Source: Rhodospirillaceae bacterium
Lineage (GTDB): Bacteria > Pseudomonadota > Alphaproteobacteria > Kiloniellales > DSM-21159
Direction of reading: 5' to 3'
Assembly (NCBI GenBank): GCA_006969625.1
Contig: CP030885.1
Location: 992,001 to 1,056,000, forward strand
Length of the DNA stretch: 64,000 nucleotides
In this document: positions 1 through 8,054 of the stretch, piece after piece
How the letters are laid out: every line of letters begins with the position of its first letter
Position numbering within the stretch: position 1 is the stretch's first letter
Made by a program: the position numbers and the translations under genes
The notes under the pieces: model-generated
What the model was told of the DNA's origin: nothing
The model's input: the letters and a program-made list of their open reading frames with translations, nothing else
Databases searched by the model: none

Positions 1-1
1 C

Positions 2-709
2 GCCCTGCAGGCGCCGATCCCGCGACCGCGCCGCAACATCTTCTGCGTCGGCAAGAACTACTACGAGCACGCCGAGGAGTTCGCCGCCTCCGGCTTCGAC
101 AGCTCGGCCGCGAAGGGCGCGGTGCCGCAGGCGCCGATCGTCTTCTCCAAGGTGCCGGAGTGCGTGATCCCGAGCGGCGCGCCGATCCGCATCGACCCGC
201 AGGTCAGCACGGCGGTCGACTACGAGGCCGAGCTCGCTCTCATCGTCGGCACGGCCGGACGCAACATCCCGGCCGAGCGCGCGATGGCGCACGTCTGGGG
301 CTACACCATCGTCAACGACGTCACCGCGCGCGACCTGCAGGGCCGGCACAGCCAATGGCTGATCGGCAAGTCGCAGGACAGCTTCTGTCCAATGGGTCCC
401 TGGGCGACGAGCGCCGACGCGCTCGACCTCGCCGACACGCCGGTGCGCTGCTGGGTGAACGAAGAGCTGCGTCAGGACAGCAACACCGGGTTGCTGATCT
501 TCGACGTGCCGACGATCCTCGCCACCATCTCCAACGGTATCACCCTGCAGCCGGGGGACGTGATCGCCACCGGCACGCCGGCGGGCGTCGGCCTCGGCTT
601 CGACCCGCCGCGCTACCTGGCGGACGGCGACACGGTGCGCATCGAGATCGGCGGCATCGGCGTGCTGGAGAACCCGGTACGCAGCGGCGCCGGCGGCGGA
701 GGGCGCTGA
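2..709 (+). CDS. Fumarylacetoacetate hydrolase (FAH) family protein, 5' truncated by window edge
   Basis: The open frame begins before the window, so the N-terminus is missing; 235 codons plus stop are visible. The protein carries the FAH-fold hallmarks: NIFCVGKNYYEHAEEF near the start, the acidic metal-ligand stretch DYEAELALIVG, NDVTARDLQ, and the C-terminal GDVIATGTPAGVG motif. Family members are Mg/Mn-dependent hydrolases, decarboxylases or isomerases of 2-oxo acids and acylpyruvates, often in meta-cleavage pathways of aromatic compounds. The exact substrate cannot be read from sequence. The stop codon lies 2 bases before the GTG start of the alpha/beta hydrolase gene, so the two are very probably co-transcribed with the downstream amidohydrolase and dehydrogenase. 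Confidence 0.9.
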   Translation, partial: ALQAPIPRPRRNIFCVGKNYYEHAEEFAASGFDSSAAKGAVPQAPIVFSKVPECVIPSGAPIRIDPQVSTAVDYEAELALIVGTAGRNIPAERAMAHVWGYTIVNDVTARDLQGRHSQWLIGKSQDSFCPMGPWATSADALDLADTPVRCWVNEELRQDSNTGLLIFDVPTILATISNGITLQPGDVIATGTPAGVGLGFDPPRYLADGDTVRIEIGGIGVLENPVRSGAGGGGR

Positions 710-711
710 TC

Positions 712-1503
712 GTGACCGACCTGCGCCTGGGCGGCCTGACGGTGGAATGCGAGGGGGAGGGCCCGGCCGTGGTCATGGTGCACGGCCTGGGCGGCAGCTC
801 CAACAGCTTCCAGCCGCAGATCGCGGCGCTGGAGGGCTTCATGGCGGTGCGCCCCGACCTGCCCGGCGCCGGCCGCTCGGCCCGGCGGCCCGGCCTGCCG
901 GGCCTCGCGGGCCTGATCAAGGCGGTCGAGGAGGCGATGCGCCTGGCCGCCGTGGAGCGCGCGCACCTGGTCGGCCACTCGATGGGCACGCTGGTCTGCC
1001 AGTACCTAGCCGCGCAGAGACCGGAGCGCGTGCTGAGCCTGACGCTCTTCGGCGCCATCCTGGAGCCGCCACCGGCCGCCCGGCAGGCCTTACGGGAGCG
1101 GGCCGAGACGGCGCGGCGCGACGGCATGGCGGGCATCGCCGAGGCGGTGGCGCGCGGCAGCGTCGCGGCCGAGAGCCAGGCGCGCAACCCGGTGATCGGT
1201 GCCTTCGTGCGCGAGAGCCTGATGCGCCAGGATCCGGCCGGCTACGCCGGCCACTGCGAGGCGCTGGCGGCCTGTACGCCGGCTGCGCACGCGGCGATCC
1301 GCTGCCCCACGCTGCTGGTCGCCGGCGGCGCCGATCCGGTCGCGCCGGTGGCGATGGCCGAGGCGCTGGCCGCGCGCATCGCCGGTGCGCGCCTGGAGGT
1401 CTTGCCGGACGTCGGGCACTGGATGACCATGGAACAGCCGCAGCGCTCGGGCGAGCTGCTGCGCGCACACCTGGAGGCGGCCGAGGGGCGGGCGGCGGCC
1501 TGA
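712..1503 (+). CDS. Alpha/beta hydrolase, enol-lactonase/esterase-like
   Basis: A 263-residue alpha/beta hydrolase. I chose the GTG at 712, two bases after the upstream stop; the open frame runs further upstream but that part is antisense-like noise inside the FAH gene. The oxyanion-hole motif HGLGG is at residues 24-28, the nucleophile elbow GHSMG puts Ser at 90, and Asp208 (GGADPV) and His236 (DVGHW) complete a standard catalytic triad. Overall pattern resembles PcaD-like 3-oxoadipate enol-lactonases and carbon-carbon-bond hydrolases, but substrate is not assignable. Context (FAH enzyme, amidohydrolase, aspartate-dehydrogenase-like enzyme) implies a catabolic operon for a ring or amide-containing compound (inference). 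Confidence 0.85.
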   Translation: MTDLRLGGLTVECEGEGPAVVMVHGLGGSSNSFQPQIAALEGFMAVRPDLPGAGRSARRPGLPGLAGLIKAVEEAMRLAAVERAHLVGHSMGTLVCQYLAAQRPERVLSLTLFGAILEPPPAARQALRERAETARRDGMAGIAEAVARGSVAAESQARNPVIGAFVRESLMRQDPAGYAGHCEALAACTPAAHAAIRCPTLLVAGGADPVAPVAMAEALAARIAGARLEVLPDVGHWMTMEQPQRSGELLRAHLEAAEGRAAA

Positions 1504-1539
1504 GCCGGGGCGGGAAACGACAAGGCGAGGAGACGGACG

Positions 1540-3006
1540 ATGGCGGAGACGCGGTACGAGGCTCGGGGCAACGGCCGGCCGACGCGCTGGAGCGGCGCGC
1601 GCGGCGGTAGCGGCGGCGGCGTTGGCGGCGGCGGACCGGCCGGCAACGGCGGCACGGGCGGCAACGGATCAGGCGAGCCGCGCACCGTGTTCAGCAACGT
1701 GCGCATCCTGGATGCCACGGGCGAGCCGCCCTATGCCGGCGAGGTCACCGTCGTCGCCAACCGCATCGCCGCGATCCAGCGCACCGGCGGTGCCTACGGC
1801 AGCGGGCCGGGTGGCGGCCTCGGTGTTACTCTCGGCGGCGGGATGAGCGGCACCAATGGCGACGTGCGGCGCATCGACGGGCGCGGCATGACGCTGATGC
1901 CCGGCCTGATCGACGCGCACCTGCACCTAAGCTGGAACAACGCGCCCGGCATCAACCCGATCCAGATGATGCCGGTCGAAGAGCACATGCTGAACTGCGT
2001 CTACATGGCAAAGCTGCTCATCGATGCCGGCTTCACCGCCGGCTACGGCGCGGCCGCGGCGAAGGAGCGGCTGGACGTGGTGATCCGGGACGCGATCCGC
2101 GCCGGCAAGGTGCCGGGCCCACGCTATACCGCGGCGGGGCCGGAACTGACGGCGCTCGGCGGCCTGGGCGATGCCTCGCTGCCGCACATCCCGCACGAGG
2201 GCCTGAACCTCGGCATCGTGATCTCCGGGCCGGAGGAGATGCGCCGGGCCGTACGCCGCCTGATGAAGTGGGGCGTCGACACCGTCAAGATCAATCTTTC
2301 CGGCGAAGAGATCACCGGCATGGGGGCCGAGGAGAACCAGTTCACCGACGAGGAGATCCGCGTCGCCGTCGAGGAGGCCAAGGGCCGCAACCGGCGGCTG
2401 GCCGCGCATGCCCGCTCCAACGAGTCGATCCGGCGCTGCGTCAAGTTCGGGATCGACAACATCTACCACGCCTCCTTCTGCGACGAGGAGACGCTCGACC
2501 TGCTGGAGGCCAACAAGGACAAGCACTTCGTCGCCCCTGGCCTGGCCTGGCTGATCAACACCGCGCGCAACGCCGCCGAGTACGGCATCAAGCCCGGCAC
2601 GCCGATCACCGAGGCCTACGAGCGCGAGCTGGAGCACGCGATCGACAGCATGCAGCGCATGCACAAGCGCGGCATCCGCGTGCTGATCGGCGGCGACTAC
2701 GGTTTCGCCTGGACGCCGCACGGCACCAACGCCAAGGATCTGGAGTACTTCGTCGAGATGATCGGCATGAGCCCGATGGAGGCGATCCAGGCGGGCACCA
2801 AGTACGGCGGTCAGATTATGGGCATGGGCCACGAGCTGGGGCTGATCAAGGAGGGCTACCTGGCCGATCTGCTGCTGGTGGAGGGCGACCCGCTGGCCGA
2901 CGTGCGCGTCCTGCAGGACAAGCGGCGGCTGGTCGGGATCATGCAGGACGGCAAGTTCCACAAGGATCCGGCGATGCAGCCGGCCGGCGCACACGCCTAT
3001 GCCTGA
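1540..3006 (+). CDS. Metal-dependent amidohydrolase with glycine-rich N-terminal insertions
   Basis: A 488-residue amidohydrolase-superfamily protein (imidazolonepropionase/dipeptidase-like subgroup). The metal site is intact: HxH at His127 and His129 (DAHLHLSW), a candidate carboxylated Lys250 (DTVKINLSGEE), His290, His310, and Asp386 (IGGDYGF). The C-terminal strand EGYLADLLLVEGDPLADV is typical of the family's small beta domain. Unusual are two glycine-rich stretches, residues about 19-45 and 83-105, which flank the first beta strands and look like low-complexity insertions. Good spacing (36 bp) after the hydrolase gene and an 8-bp overlap with the next gene place it inside one operon. Substrate unknown; likely hydrolyses a cyclic amide, imine or peptide bond. 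Confidence 0.85.
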   Translation: MAETRYEARGNGRPTRWSGARGGSGGGVGGGGPAGNGGTGGNGSGEPRTVFSNVRILDATGEPPYAGEVTVVANRIAAIQRTGGAYGSGPGGGLGVTLGGGMSGTNGDVRRIDGRGMTLMPGLIDAHLHLSWNNAPGINPIQMMPVEEHMLNCVYMAKLLIDAGFTAGYGAAAAKERLDVVIRDAIRAGKVPGPRYTAAGPELTALGGLGDASLPHIPHEGLNLGIVISGPEEMRRAVRRLMKWGVDTVKINLSGEEITGMGAEENQFTDEEIRVAVEEAKGRNRRLAAHARSNESIRRCVKFGIDNIYHASFCDEETLDLLEANKDKHFVAPGLAWLINTARNAAEYGIKPGTPITEAYERELEHAIDSMQRMHKRGIRVLIGGDYGFAWTPHGTNAKDLEYFVEMIGMSPMEAIQAGTKYGGQIMGMGHELGLIKEGYLADLLLVEGDPLADVRVLQDKRRLVGIMQDGKFHKDPAMQPAGAHAYA

Positions 3007-3829
3007 GGCCGCCGCCGCGACGTCGCGCGGCGTCGGGATCGGCGGGCTGGGAGCCATCGGCAGCCATCTCGCCGCAGCGCTCGTCGCGGGGGAGCTGCCG
3101 GGCCTGCGGCTCGCCGCCGTGTCGGCGCGCGACCGGGCGCGGGCGGCTGAGCGCCTGGCTTTGCTCGGGGCCGAGGTGCCGGTCGTCGGCCTGGAGGAGC
3201 TGGCCGAGCGTGCGGAGATCGTCGTCGAGGCCTTGCCGGCGGCCGCCTTCGACGCGGTCGCGCTGCCGGCCGTCGAGCGCGGCCGGCTGCTGGTGGTGCT
3301 CTCGGCCGGCTGCCTGCTGGAGCGTGCAGGCCTGATCGCGCGGGCGCGGGAGACCGGCGCGCGCATCCTGGTGCCCTCTGGCGGCATCCTCGGGCTGGAC
3401 GGTTTGCGCGCGGCCGCCGGCAGCGGGCTGAATGCGGTCACCTTCGTCACCCGCAAGCCGCCGAAGAGTCTCGCCGGCGCGCCCTACCTCGTGGAGCGGG
3501 GCATCGACGTCATGGCATTCGAGGAGGCGACCTGCGTCTTCTCCGGGCCGGTGCGCGCCGCCGTCGCCGCCTTTCCGGCCAATGTCAACGTGGCCGCGGC
3601 GCTCAGCCTGGCCGGCTTCGGGCCCGACCGCACCACGGTCGAGGTCTGGGCCGACCCGGCGGCCGAGCGGGTGCGCCACAGCGTGCAGGTGGACTCGGCG
3701 GCCAGCCGCTTCGAGGTGACGGTCGAGAGCGTGCCGAACCCCGGCAATCCGGCGACCAGCCAGTTGACGCCCTACAGCCTGGTCGCCGCGCTGCGCCGCC
3801 TCTGCGACCCGCTGACCGTCGGGAGCTGA
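2999..3829 (+). CDS. L-aspartate dehydrogenase-like NAD(P)-dependent oxidoreductase
   Basis: A 276-residue protein whose ATG overlaps the end of the amidohydrolase gene by 8 bp. An N-terminal Rossmann motif GIGGLGAIG lies near residues 13-21. The C-terminal part has the NVNVAAALSLAGFGPDRT segment and the PNPGNPATSQLTPYSL stretch characteristic of the L-aspartate dehydrogenase (DUF108/NadX-like) family, which interconverts aspartate and oxaloacetate or iminoaspartate. Close relatives in catabolic operons may act on other amino or imino acids. As last gene of the operon it could handle an amino-acid product released by the amidohydrolase (inference). No terminator is obvious before the convergent universal stress gene 20 bp downstream. 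Confidence 0.8.
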   Translation: MPEAAAATSRGVGIGGLGAIGSHLAAALVAGELPGLRLAAVSARDRARAAERLALLGAEVPVVGLEELAERAEIVVEALPAAAFDAVALPAVERGRLLVVLSAGCLLERAGLIARARETGARILVPSGGILGLDGLRAAAGSGLNAVTFVTRKPPKSLAGAPYLVERGIDVMAFEEATCVFSGPVRAAVAAFPANVNVAAALSLAGFGPDRTTVEVWADPAAERVRHSVQVDSAASRFEVTVESVPNPGNPATSQLTPYSLVAALRRLCDPLTVGS

Positions 3830-3849
3830 GGCGTAACTCGGCCGCCGCG

Positions 3850-4359
3850 CTACTTCACCAGCAGGCAGGAGTTGGGGGCGAGCTGGCTGACCTTGGCGGA
3901 GACGCTGCCGAGCAGCAGCCCCTTCAGGGTGCCGAGGCCGCGGCTGCCCAGGACGATCAGGTCGACCGAGCCGGCCTCGGCGGTGCGCAGGATGGCTTCC
4001 GCCGGATCGCCGGCCTCGAGCAGCGGCTCCGCCTCGATCCCGGCGGCGGCGAGGTGGGCCTTGGCCCGGTCGAGCAGCGCGAGCCCGACCCGCCGTTCTT
4101 CCTCGTGTTCGTCGCGGCGGCTCGGGTCGATGGAGGCGGGAAAGCGCCCCTCGGGCACCGGCGCCAGGCCGACGCCCGAACTCGGCGTTTCGTACTCGAT
4201 CTCGATCAGGTGGCGCAGCCCCGCGGGCACCGGCGCGCCGGTCATCACGAAGATCACCTGCACCTTGGCGCCGAAACGCCGGGCAAGCTCGGCGGCCCGG
4301 TCGAGGGCGTGCTCGGCGTGGGCGGAGCCGTCGACGGCGACCAGAATGCGCTCGAACAT
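3850..4359 (-). CDS. Universal stress protein, UspA family
   Basis: A 169-residue single-domain USP. The ATG at 4359 is chosen because the protein then begins MFERILVAVDGSAHAEHAL, the canonical first beta strand, and a GGAG lies about 8 bases upstream; the longer open frame to 4455 adds non-conserved residues. The ATP-binding signature near the end, DLIVLGSRGLGTLKGLLLGSVS, matches the G-2x-G-9x-G(S/T) pattern (given here in parts: GSRGLG then LLLGSVS), so it is probably an ATP-binding USP. Residues 43-65 carry a longer loop with EIEYETPSSG before the second half. An FNR/FixK-like box 83-96 bp upstream of the start suggests induction by low oxygen. Confidence 0.9.
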   Translation of the reverse strand: MFERILVAVDGSAHAEHALDRAAELARRFGAKVQVIFVMTGAPVPAGLRHLIEIEYETPSSGVGLAPVPEGRFPASIDPSRRDEHEEERRVGLALLDRAKAHLAAAGIEAEPLLEAGDPAEAILRTAEAGSVDLIVLGSRGLGTLKGLLLGSVSAKVSQLAPNSCLLVK

Positions 4360-4441
4360 GGCGGGGTCTCCGATGGGGACAGGGTACGACGGGCGGTGCA
4401 ATGGCGCCGGCCATCGTCGGACCCGCAGCCTTTGCCTGCAA

Positions 4442-4455
4442 ATGACGTGGGTCAA
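4442..4455 (-). promoter_or_regulatory. FNR/FixK/Anr-type dyad upstream of the universal stress gene
   Basis: ATGAC-N4-GTCAA, that is 9 of 10 half-site positions of the TTGAC-N4-GTCAA (TTGAT-N4-ATCAA) consensus bound by Crp/FNR family oxygen or redox regulators. It lies 83-96 bp upstream of the USP start and about 120 bp upstream of the divergent OsmC-like remnant. UspA-family genes are commonly under such control. Assignment is by motif only. Confidence 0.45.
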
Positions 4456-4576
4456 GCCGGCAGGACACGGGCAAGTCCTGCTTATGCGGGAGGTGACGAA
4501 ACCTCAAGTGCGCCCGGGAGGCCGCTCTGGCAAAGTCCGGCACATCTCGAGCGTCAGCAGCGAGGGCAGAGCTTTC

Positions 4577-4672
4577 ATGGCCGCACGCGCACACCGCTAC
4601 GAAGTCCAGGTCACCTGGACCGGCAACACCGGGGTCGGCACGCGCAGCTACGAGGACTATTCGCGCTCCCAC
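4577..4672 (+). pseudogene. OsmC-family peroxiredoxin, 5' fragment truncated by IS5-family sequence
   Basis: The ATG at 4577 opens a frame reading AHRYEVQVTWTGNTGVGTR then SYEDYSRSH, which is the typical first ~30 residues of OsmC/Ohr-type organic hydroperoxide resistance proteins. After residue ~30 the homology stops and the same DNA becomes antisense IS5 transposase. At the junction (about 4663-4672) the string GCGCTCCCA serves both reading frames: SRSH of OsmC and WER of the transposase on the other strand, so the join happened at a microhomology. The rest of OsmC is not in the window. The divergent placement next to a universal stress gene suggests a former stress pair. Confidence 0.75.
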
Positions 4673-4986
4673 ACGCCCGCCCTGGCCCAGCGGGTGAAGC
4701 GCTTGTGCACCGTCTTCCACTTGCCGTATCGCTCGGGCAGGTCATGCCAATGCGCGCCGGAGCGAAGCACCCAGAGCACCCCGTTCACGAAAGTCAGATT
4801 GTCCGCGCCCGACCGCCCCGGATCGCCCGGCTTGCCAGGCAGCAAATCCTTGATCCGCTCCCATTGTTCAGGGCTCAGCTCGTAACGCTTGGGTCGGGAC
4901 ATCCAAGGGCTCCAGACAAACGAATCTGGAGCCCTGTGAATCACACCTCGCCCACCCTCGTGAATCCCTGAATGTCGATTGAACCT
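4663..4986 (-). mobile_element. 5' half of an IS5-family (IS427-type) insertion sequence
   Basis: On the minus strand an ATG at 4902 starts MSRPKRYELSPEQWERIKDL, followed by the DUF4096-type N-terminal transposase domain (FVNGVLWVLRSGAHWHDLP, GVWERE) and stops at 4657 once it enters OsmC sequence. Only ~80 of ~250+ residues of the transposase remain; the DDE catalytic part is missing. The outer end carries CTGAATGTCGATTGAACCTAG at about 4968-4986 (shown without its last bases in databases of ends), which matches 18 of 21 positions with the end of the other remnant at 48580-48600. That shared string is therefore the element's terminal repeat. Element is dead. Confidence 0.8.
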
Positions 4987-5176
4987 AGGGCGTTTCCGCG
5001 GGACACGGGCATCGGCGTCCGTCCGGATTGCTTTGCGGATGCAGCCGATCACACCGCGTACCTTACGGACTTGACTGGACGAGACCCTGCGCAGCGGTAG
5101 CTGCTAGATCGATTCACTCTGGTCGGAAAGCATCGCTCTCAGATCTTGTTTTAGGGCGGTACGGCCGACGCCAATC
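4987..5176. other. Non-coding spacer between IS remnant and ptxE
   Basis: No supported gene. The stretch ends in an AT-richer segment (about 5107-5155) just beyond the ptxE stop; it could hold the end of the ptx transcript but no strong hairpin followed by a T-run is visible. An open frame crossing it on the plus strand shows no recognisable family and is rejected. Confidence 0.4.
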
Positions 5177-6109
5177 TCAGGAGGCGTTGAGCGTGTCGCC
5201 TGCCTCCTCGGCACGGCGCCGGTGCTGCCCGTTCGCGCTCCCGTCCGAAAGCGCGCGCAAGAGCTGCAGGAAGGCGAAGGCCGGGTCGCTCGACGGCAGG
5301 TCGGCGCGGCGGATGGCGTAGAGCGCCTTGGCGAGCCGCACGTCGCGTAGCGGCAGGGCGCGCAGGGTGGCGCTGCGCTGCTCGTCGGCGACGGCGCCGG
5401 CCAGGGTGATCGAGATGCCGAGCCCCGCCTTGACCGCCTCCTTCACCGCCTCGGTGCTGCCGAGGTTGCGGGCGACCTTGAGGCGGGCCGCGTCGCCACC
5501 GAAGACCTGCTGCAGCAGGGTGCCGGTACCGGTGCCCGGCTCGCCGCCGATCATCGGCATGTCGAAGAGCTGCGAGCGCTCCACCCCGCCGGCCTCCGCC
5601 CAGGGGTGGCGGGGCGGCACGATGATGACCAGCGGCTCGTGGCGCCAGACCTCGGCGACGAAGCCGGGCCGCCCGTCCCACCACTCCATCAGGGCCAGGT
5701 CGATCTCTCCGCGTTCCAGGCGCTCGGCGATTCGCGGGTTGCCCTCGATCGCCAGGTCGACCTCGACGCTTTCGGCGCGGTCGGTGAAGGCCTTGATGTA
5801 GGGCTGCAGCAGGTAGATGCCGATGTTGCTGCTGGCGCCGATGCGCAGGCGACGATGTCGGATCGCCTCGACCGCCCGCGCGGCCACCTGCAGCAGGCTG
5901 CGGGCATAGGGCAGGAAGGTCTCGCCCTCGCGGGTCGGCCGGCAGCCGGCGCGCTGGCGCTCCAGCAGGCGCGCGCCCAGGGTTTCTTCCAGCTTGCGGA
6001 TCTGCTGGGAGACGGTCGGCTGGGCGAGGCCGAGCTGCTCGGCCGCCGCATGGAAGCTGCCGGTCTCGGCGACGGCCATGAACGCCCGCACGTTGGTCAG
6101 GTTGATCAT
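5177..6109 (-). CDS. ptxE: LysR-family transcriptional regulator, PtxE-like
   Basis: A 310-residue LysR-type regulator. Start ATG at 6109 overlaps the ptxD stop as ATGA and gives the canonical beginning MINLTNVRAFMAVAETGSFH; longer open frames are not supported. Residues 1-60 form the winged helix-turn-helix (AAEQLGLAQPTVSQQIRKLE), the rest the periplasmic-binding-like effector domain (RIGASSNIGIYLL onward). It is the last gene of a ptxABCDE-order operon. In the known ptx locus of Pseudomonas stutzeri the fifth gene is also a LysR regulator. The effector may be phosphite or a phosphorus signal (inference). A perfect dyad in the operon promoter is a candidate binding site. Confidence 0.88.
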   Translation of the reverse strand: MINLTNVRAFMAVAETGSFHAAAEQLGLAQPTVSQQIRKLEETLGARLLERQRAGCRPTREGETFLPYARSLLQVAARAVEAIRHRRLRIGASSNIGIYLLQPYIKAFTDRAESVEVDLAIEGNPRIAERLERGEIDLALMEWWDGRPGFVAEVWRHEPLVIIVPPRHPWAEAGGVERSQLFDMPMIGGEPGTGTGTLLQQVFGGDAARLKVARNLGSTEAVKEAVKAGLGISITLAGAVADEQRSATLRALPLRDVRLAKALYAIRRADLPSSDPAFAFLQLLRALSDGSANGQHRRRAEEAGDTLNAS

Positions 6110-7134
6110 GCCTGGCTGTCCGCGCCCCTCGGCTCGACGATGGCGTCCTGCGGACGCTCGCCGCGGAAGTGTTGCAGAATGGACCGCGCCGCCGCGAGGG
6201 CGATGTCCCGCCGCACGCTCTCGACGGCGGAGCCGAGGTGCGGGGTGAAGAGCGTCCGGTCGGCTGCCTGCAAGAGTGCGGCGGGAATTTCCGGCGGGCG
6301 GTCGGGGCGGGCCCAGTCCTCCATCTCGAAGGCGTCGGCGGCATAGCCGCCGAGCTGGCCTTGCGCCAGGGCATCGGCGACGGCCGCTTCGTCGACGACG
6401 GAGCCGCGCGCCGGATTGACCAGCAGGCTGCCGCGCCGCATGCGGGCGAGGGCGGCGCCGTCGATCAAGTGCTGCGTGCTCGCCGTGAGCGGCAGGGTGA
6501 CGACGAGAATGTCGCTCTCCCCCAGCAACTCCTCGAAACCGACGGCTACGGCCCGCAGGTCGCCGGCGGTGTGCGGCGGCAGGCGGCGCGCGTCGGTGTA
6601 GATCAGGCGGCAACCGAAGCCCTGAAGACGCTCGGCCACGGCCCGGCCGACGGCGCCCAGGCCGAGCAGTCCCACCGTGGCGCCGGCCAGACCGCGGCCG
6701 TAGAGGATCGGCCGCCAGCCACGGAAGCCGCCGCTGCGCACCAGGCGGTCACCGGCCGCGATGTTGCGGGCCAGTCCGACGATCAGACCGACGGTCAACT
6801 CGGCGGTGGGCACGGTCAGCAGGTCGGGCACGATGGTGACGGTCACGCCGCGCCGGCGGCAGGCCGCGAGGTCGAAGTTGTCGTAGCCCTTGAGCGCGCA
6901 GGCGACGATCTCCAACTCGGGGCAGGCCTCCAGCAGCGCCTCGTCGACCCTGTCGTTCATGAAGGCCAGCATGGCGCGGGCATCGGAGAGCTGTTCGAGC
7001 AAGACGGCGCGCGGCCAGGGCTCGACTCCCGGGTTGGCGTGGACGGCGCAGCGTTCGGACAGCAGCGCGACGACTTCGGGATGCACCCAGTTGGTGATCA
7101 CGACCTTCGGCGGGCGGGTCTCGTCTCTCGGCAT
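6106..7134 (-). CDS. ptxD: NAD-dependent phosphite (phosphonate) dehydrogenase
   Basis: A 342-residue D-2-hydroxyacid dehydrogenase-fold protein that oxidises phosphite to phosphate with NAD. The assignment rests on PtxD-specific signatures: CALKGYDNFD with Lys82, VPDLLTVPTAEL, RSGGFRGWRP, NPARGSVVDEAAV with Arg243, GGYAADAFEMEDWA with Glu272, and TPHLGSAV with His299. These align with the catalytic Lys76/Arg237/Glu266/His292 set of the characterised enzyme. The acidic residue after the second Rossmann strand (YTDARRL, Asp181) favours NAD over NADP. ATG at 7134 gives a length close to the usual 336. It follows the transporter permease by 32 bp and overlaps ptxE by ATGA. Confidence 0.95.
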   Translation of the reverse strand: MPRDETRPPKVVITNWVHPEVVALLSERCAVHANPGVEPWPRAVLLEQLSDARAMLAFMNDRVDEALLEACPELEIVACALKGYDNFDLAACRRRGVTVTIVPDLLTVPTAELTVGLIVGLARNIAAGDRLVRSGGFRGWRPILYGRGLAGATVGLLGLGAVGRAVAERLQGFGCRLIYTDARRLPPHTAGDLRAVAVGFEELLGESDILVVTLPLTASTQHLIDGAALARMRRGSLLVNPARGSVVDEAAVADALAQGQLGGYAADAFEMEDWARPDRPPEIPAALLQAADRTLFTPHLGSAVESVRRDIALAAARSILQHFRGERPQDAIVEPRGADSQA

Positions 7135-7166
7135 GGACGGGGACGCGGCTCCCTGGGGTGGCGGGT

Positions 7167-7988
7167 CTACTTCAGCCGGCCGCGCAGCACCGCGCCCAGC
7201 GCGTCGACCAGCGTCACGCAGGCGAGGATGCACAGCAGGATGGCGAAGACTTCCTGGTAGTTCATGATGCGCAGAGAGGACATCAGCTCGAAGCCGATGC
7301 CGCCGGCGCCGACCATGCCCATCACCGTCGAGGCGCGGAAGTTGTACTCCCAGCGGTAGACGGTCACGTCGCTCATCTGCGGCATCACTTGCGGCAGGAT
7401 CGCCCGGTGGATCACCTGCAGGCCGGTGGCGCCGGCTGCGCGCGCGGCCTCGATCGGCTTGGGGTCGACGTGCTCGATCGCCTCGGCGAAGAACTTTCCG
7501 ACCATGCCGACCGAGTGCAGCCCGAGCGCCAGAACGCCGGGCAGGGTGCCGAAGCCGACGGCGGCGACGAAGACGATGCCCATGATCAACTCGGGCACCG
7601 AGCGGAGCACGTTCAGCAGGCCGCGGGCGGCGTGATAGATGGCTCGGTTCGGGGTCGTGTTGTTGGCGGCCAGGAAGGCGAGCGGCAGCGAGAAGGCGAC
7701 CGCCAGCGCGGTGCCGGCGATCGACATGGCCACCGTGTCGATCAGCGGGCGGACGTAGTCGCCGACGCGGCTGAAGTCGGGCGGCACCATCTCGCCGGCG
7801 AGCTGCCACATGGCCGGCAGGCCCTCGCCCAGACGCTGGGCGTCGAGCAGGCCGGTGTCGAGCATGCTGAGCAGGACGATCAGCACCACGGCGCCGACGA
7901 TCAGGCCGCTGCGCCGTGTCCCTTGCGCTTCGGCGCGCAACAGGTCGCCAAAGTTGCGATCGACGCTGCGCATCTCGGAACTGCTCAT
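7167..7988 (-). CDS. ptxC: Phosphite/phosphonate ABC transporter permease
   Basis: A 273-residue inner-membrane permease of the PhnE/PtxC family. A hydrophobic segment at about residues 28-46 is followed by several more, and the cytoplasmic coupling loop EAARAAGATGLQVIHRAILP is the EAA motif that docks on the ATPase. ATG at 7988 gives MSSSEMRSVDRNFGDLLRA. It lies 66 bp after ptxB and 32 bp before ptxD on the minus strand. In the ptx system the permease pairs with itself and with PtxA and PtxB to import phosphite at low concentration. Confidence 0.92.
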   Translation of the reverse strand: MSSSEMRSVDRNFGDLLRAEAQGTRRSGLIVGAVVLIVLLSMLDTGLLDAQRLGEGLPAMWQLAGEMVPPDFSRVGDYVRPLIDTVAMSIAGTALAVAFSLPLAFLAANNTTPNRAIYHAARGLLNVLRSVPELIMGIVFVAAVGFGTLPGVLALGLHSVGMVGKFFAEAIEHVDPKPIEAARAAGATGLQVIHRAILPQVMPQMSDVTVYRWEYNFRASTVMGMVGAGGIGFELMSSLRIMNYQEVFAILLCILACVTLVDALGAVLRGRLK

Positions 7989-8054
7989 CGCTTTTTCTCC
8001 GGCACGGTGGCGCCGACGGGCGGGACGGCCCCGCCCGCCGGCCGCCTGCGCGCG

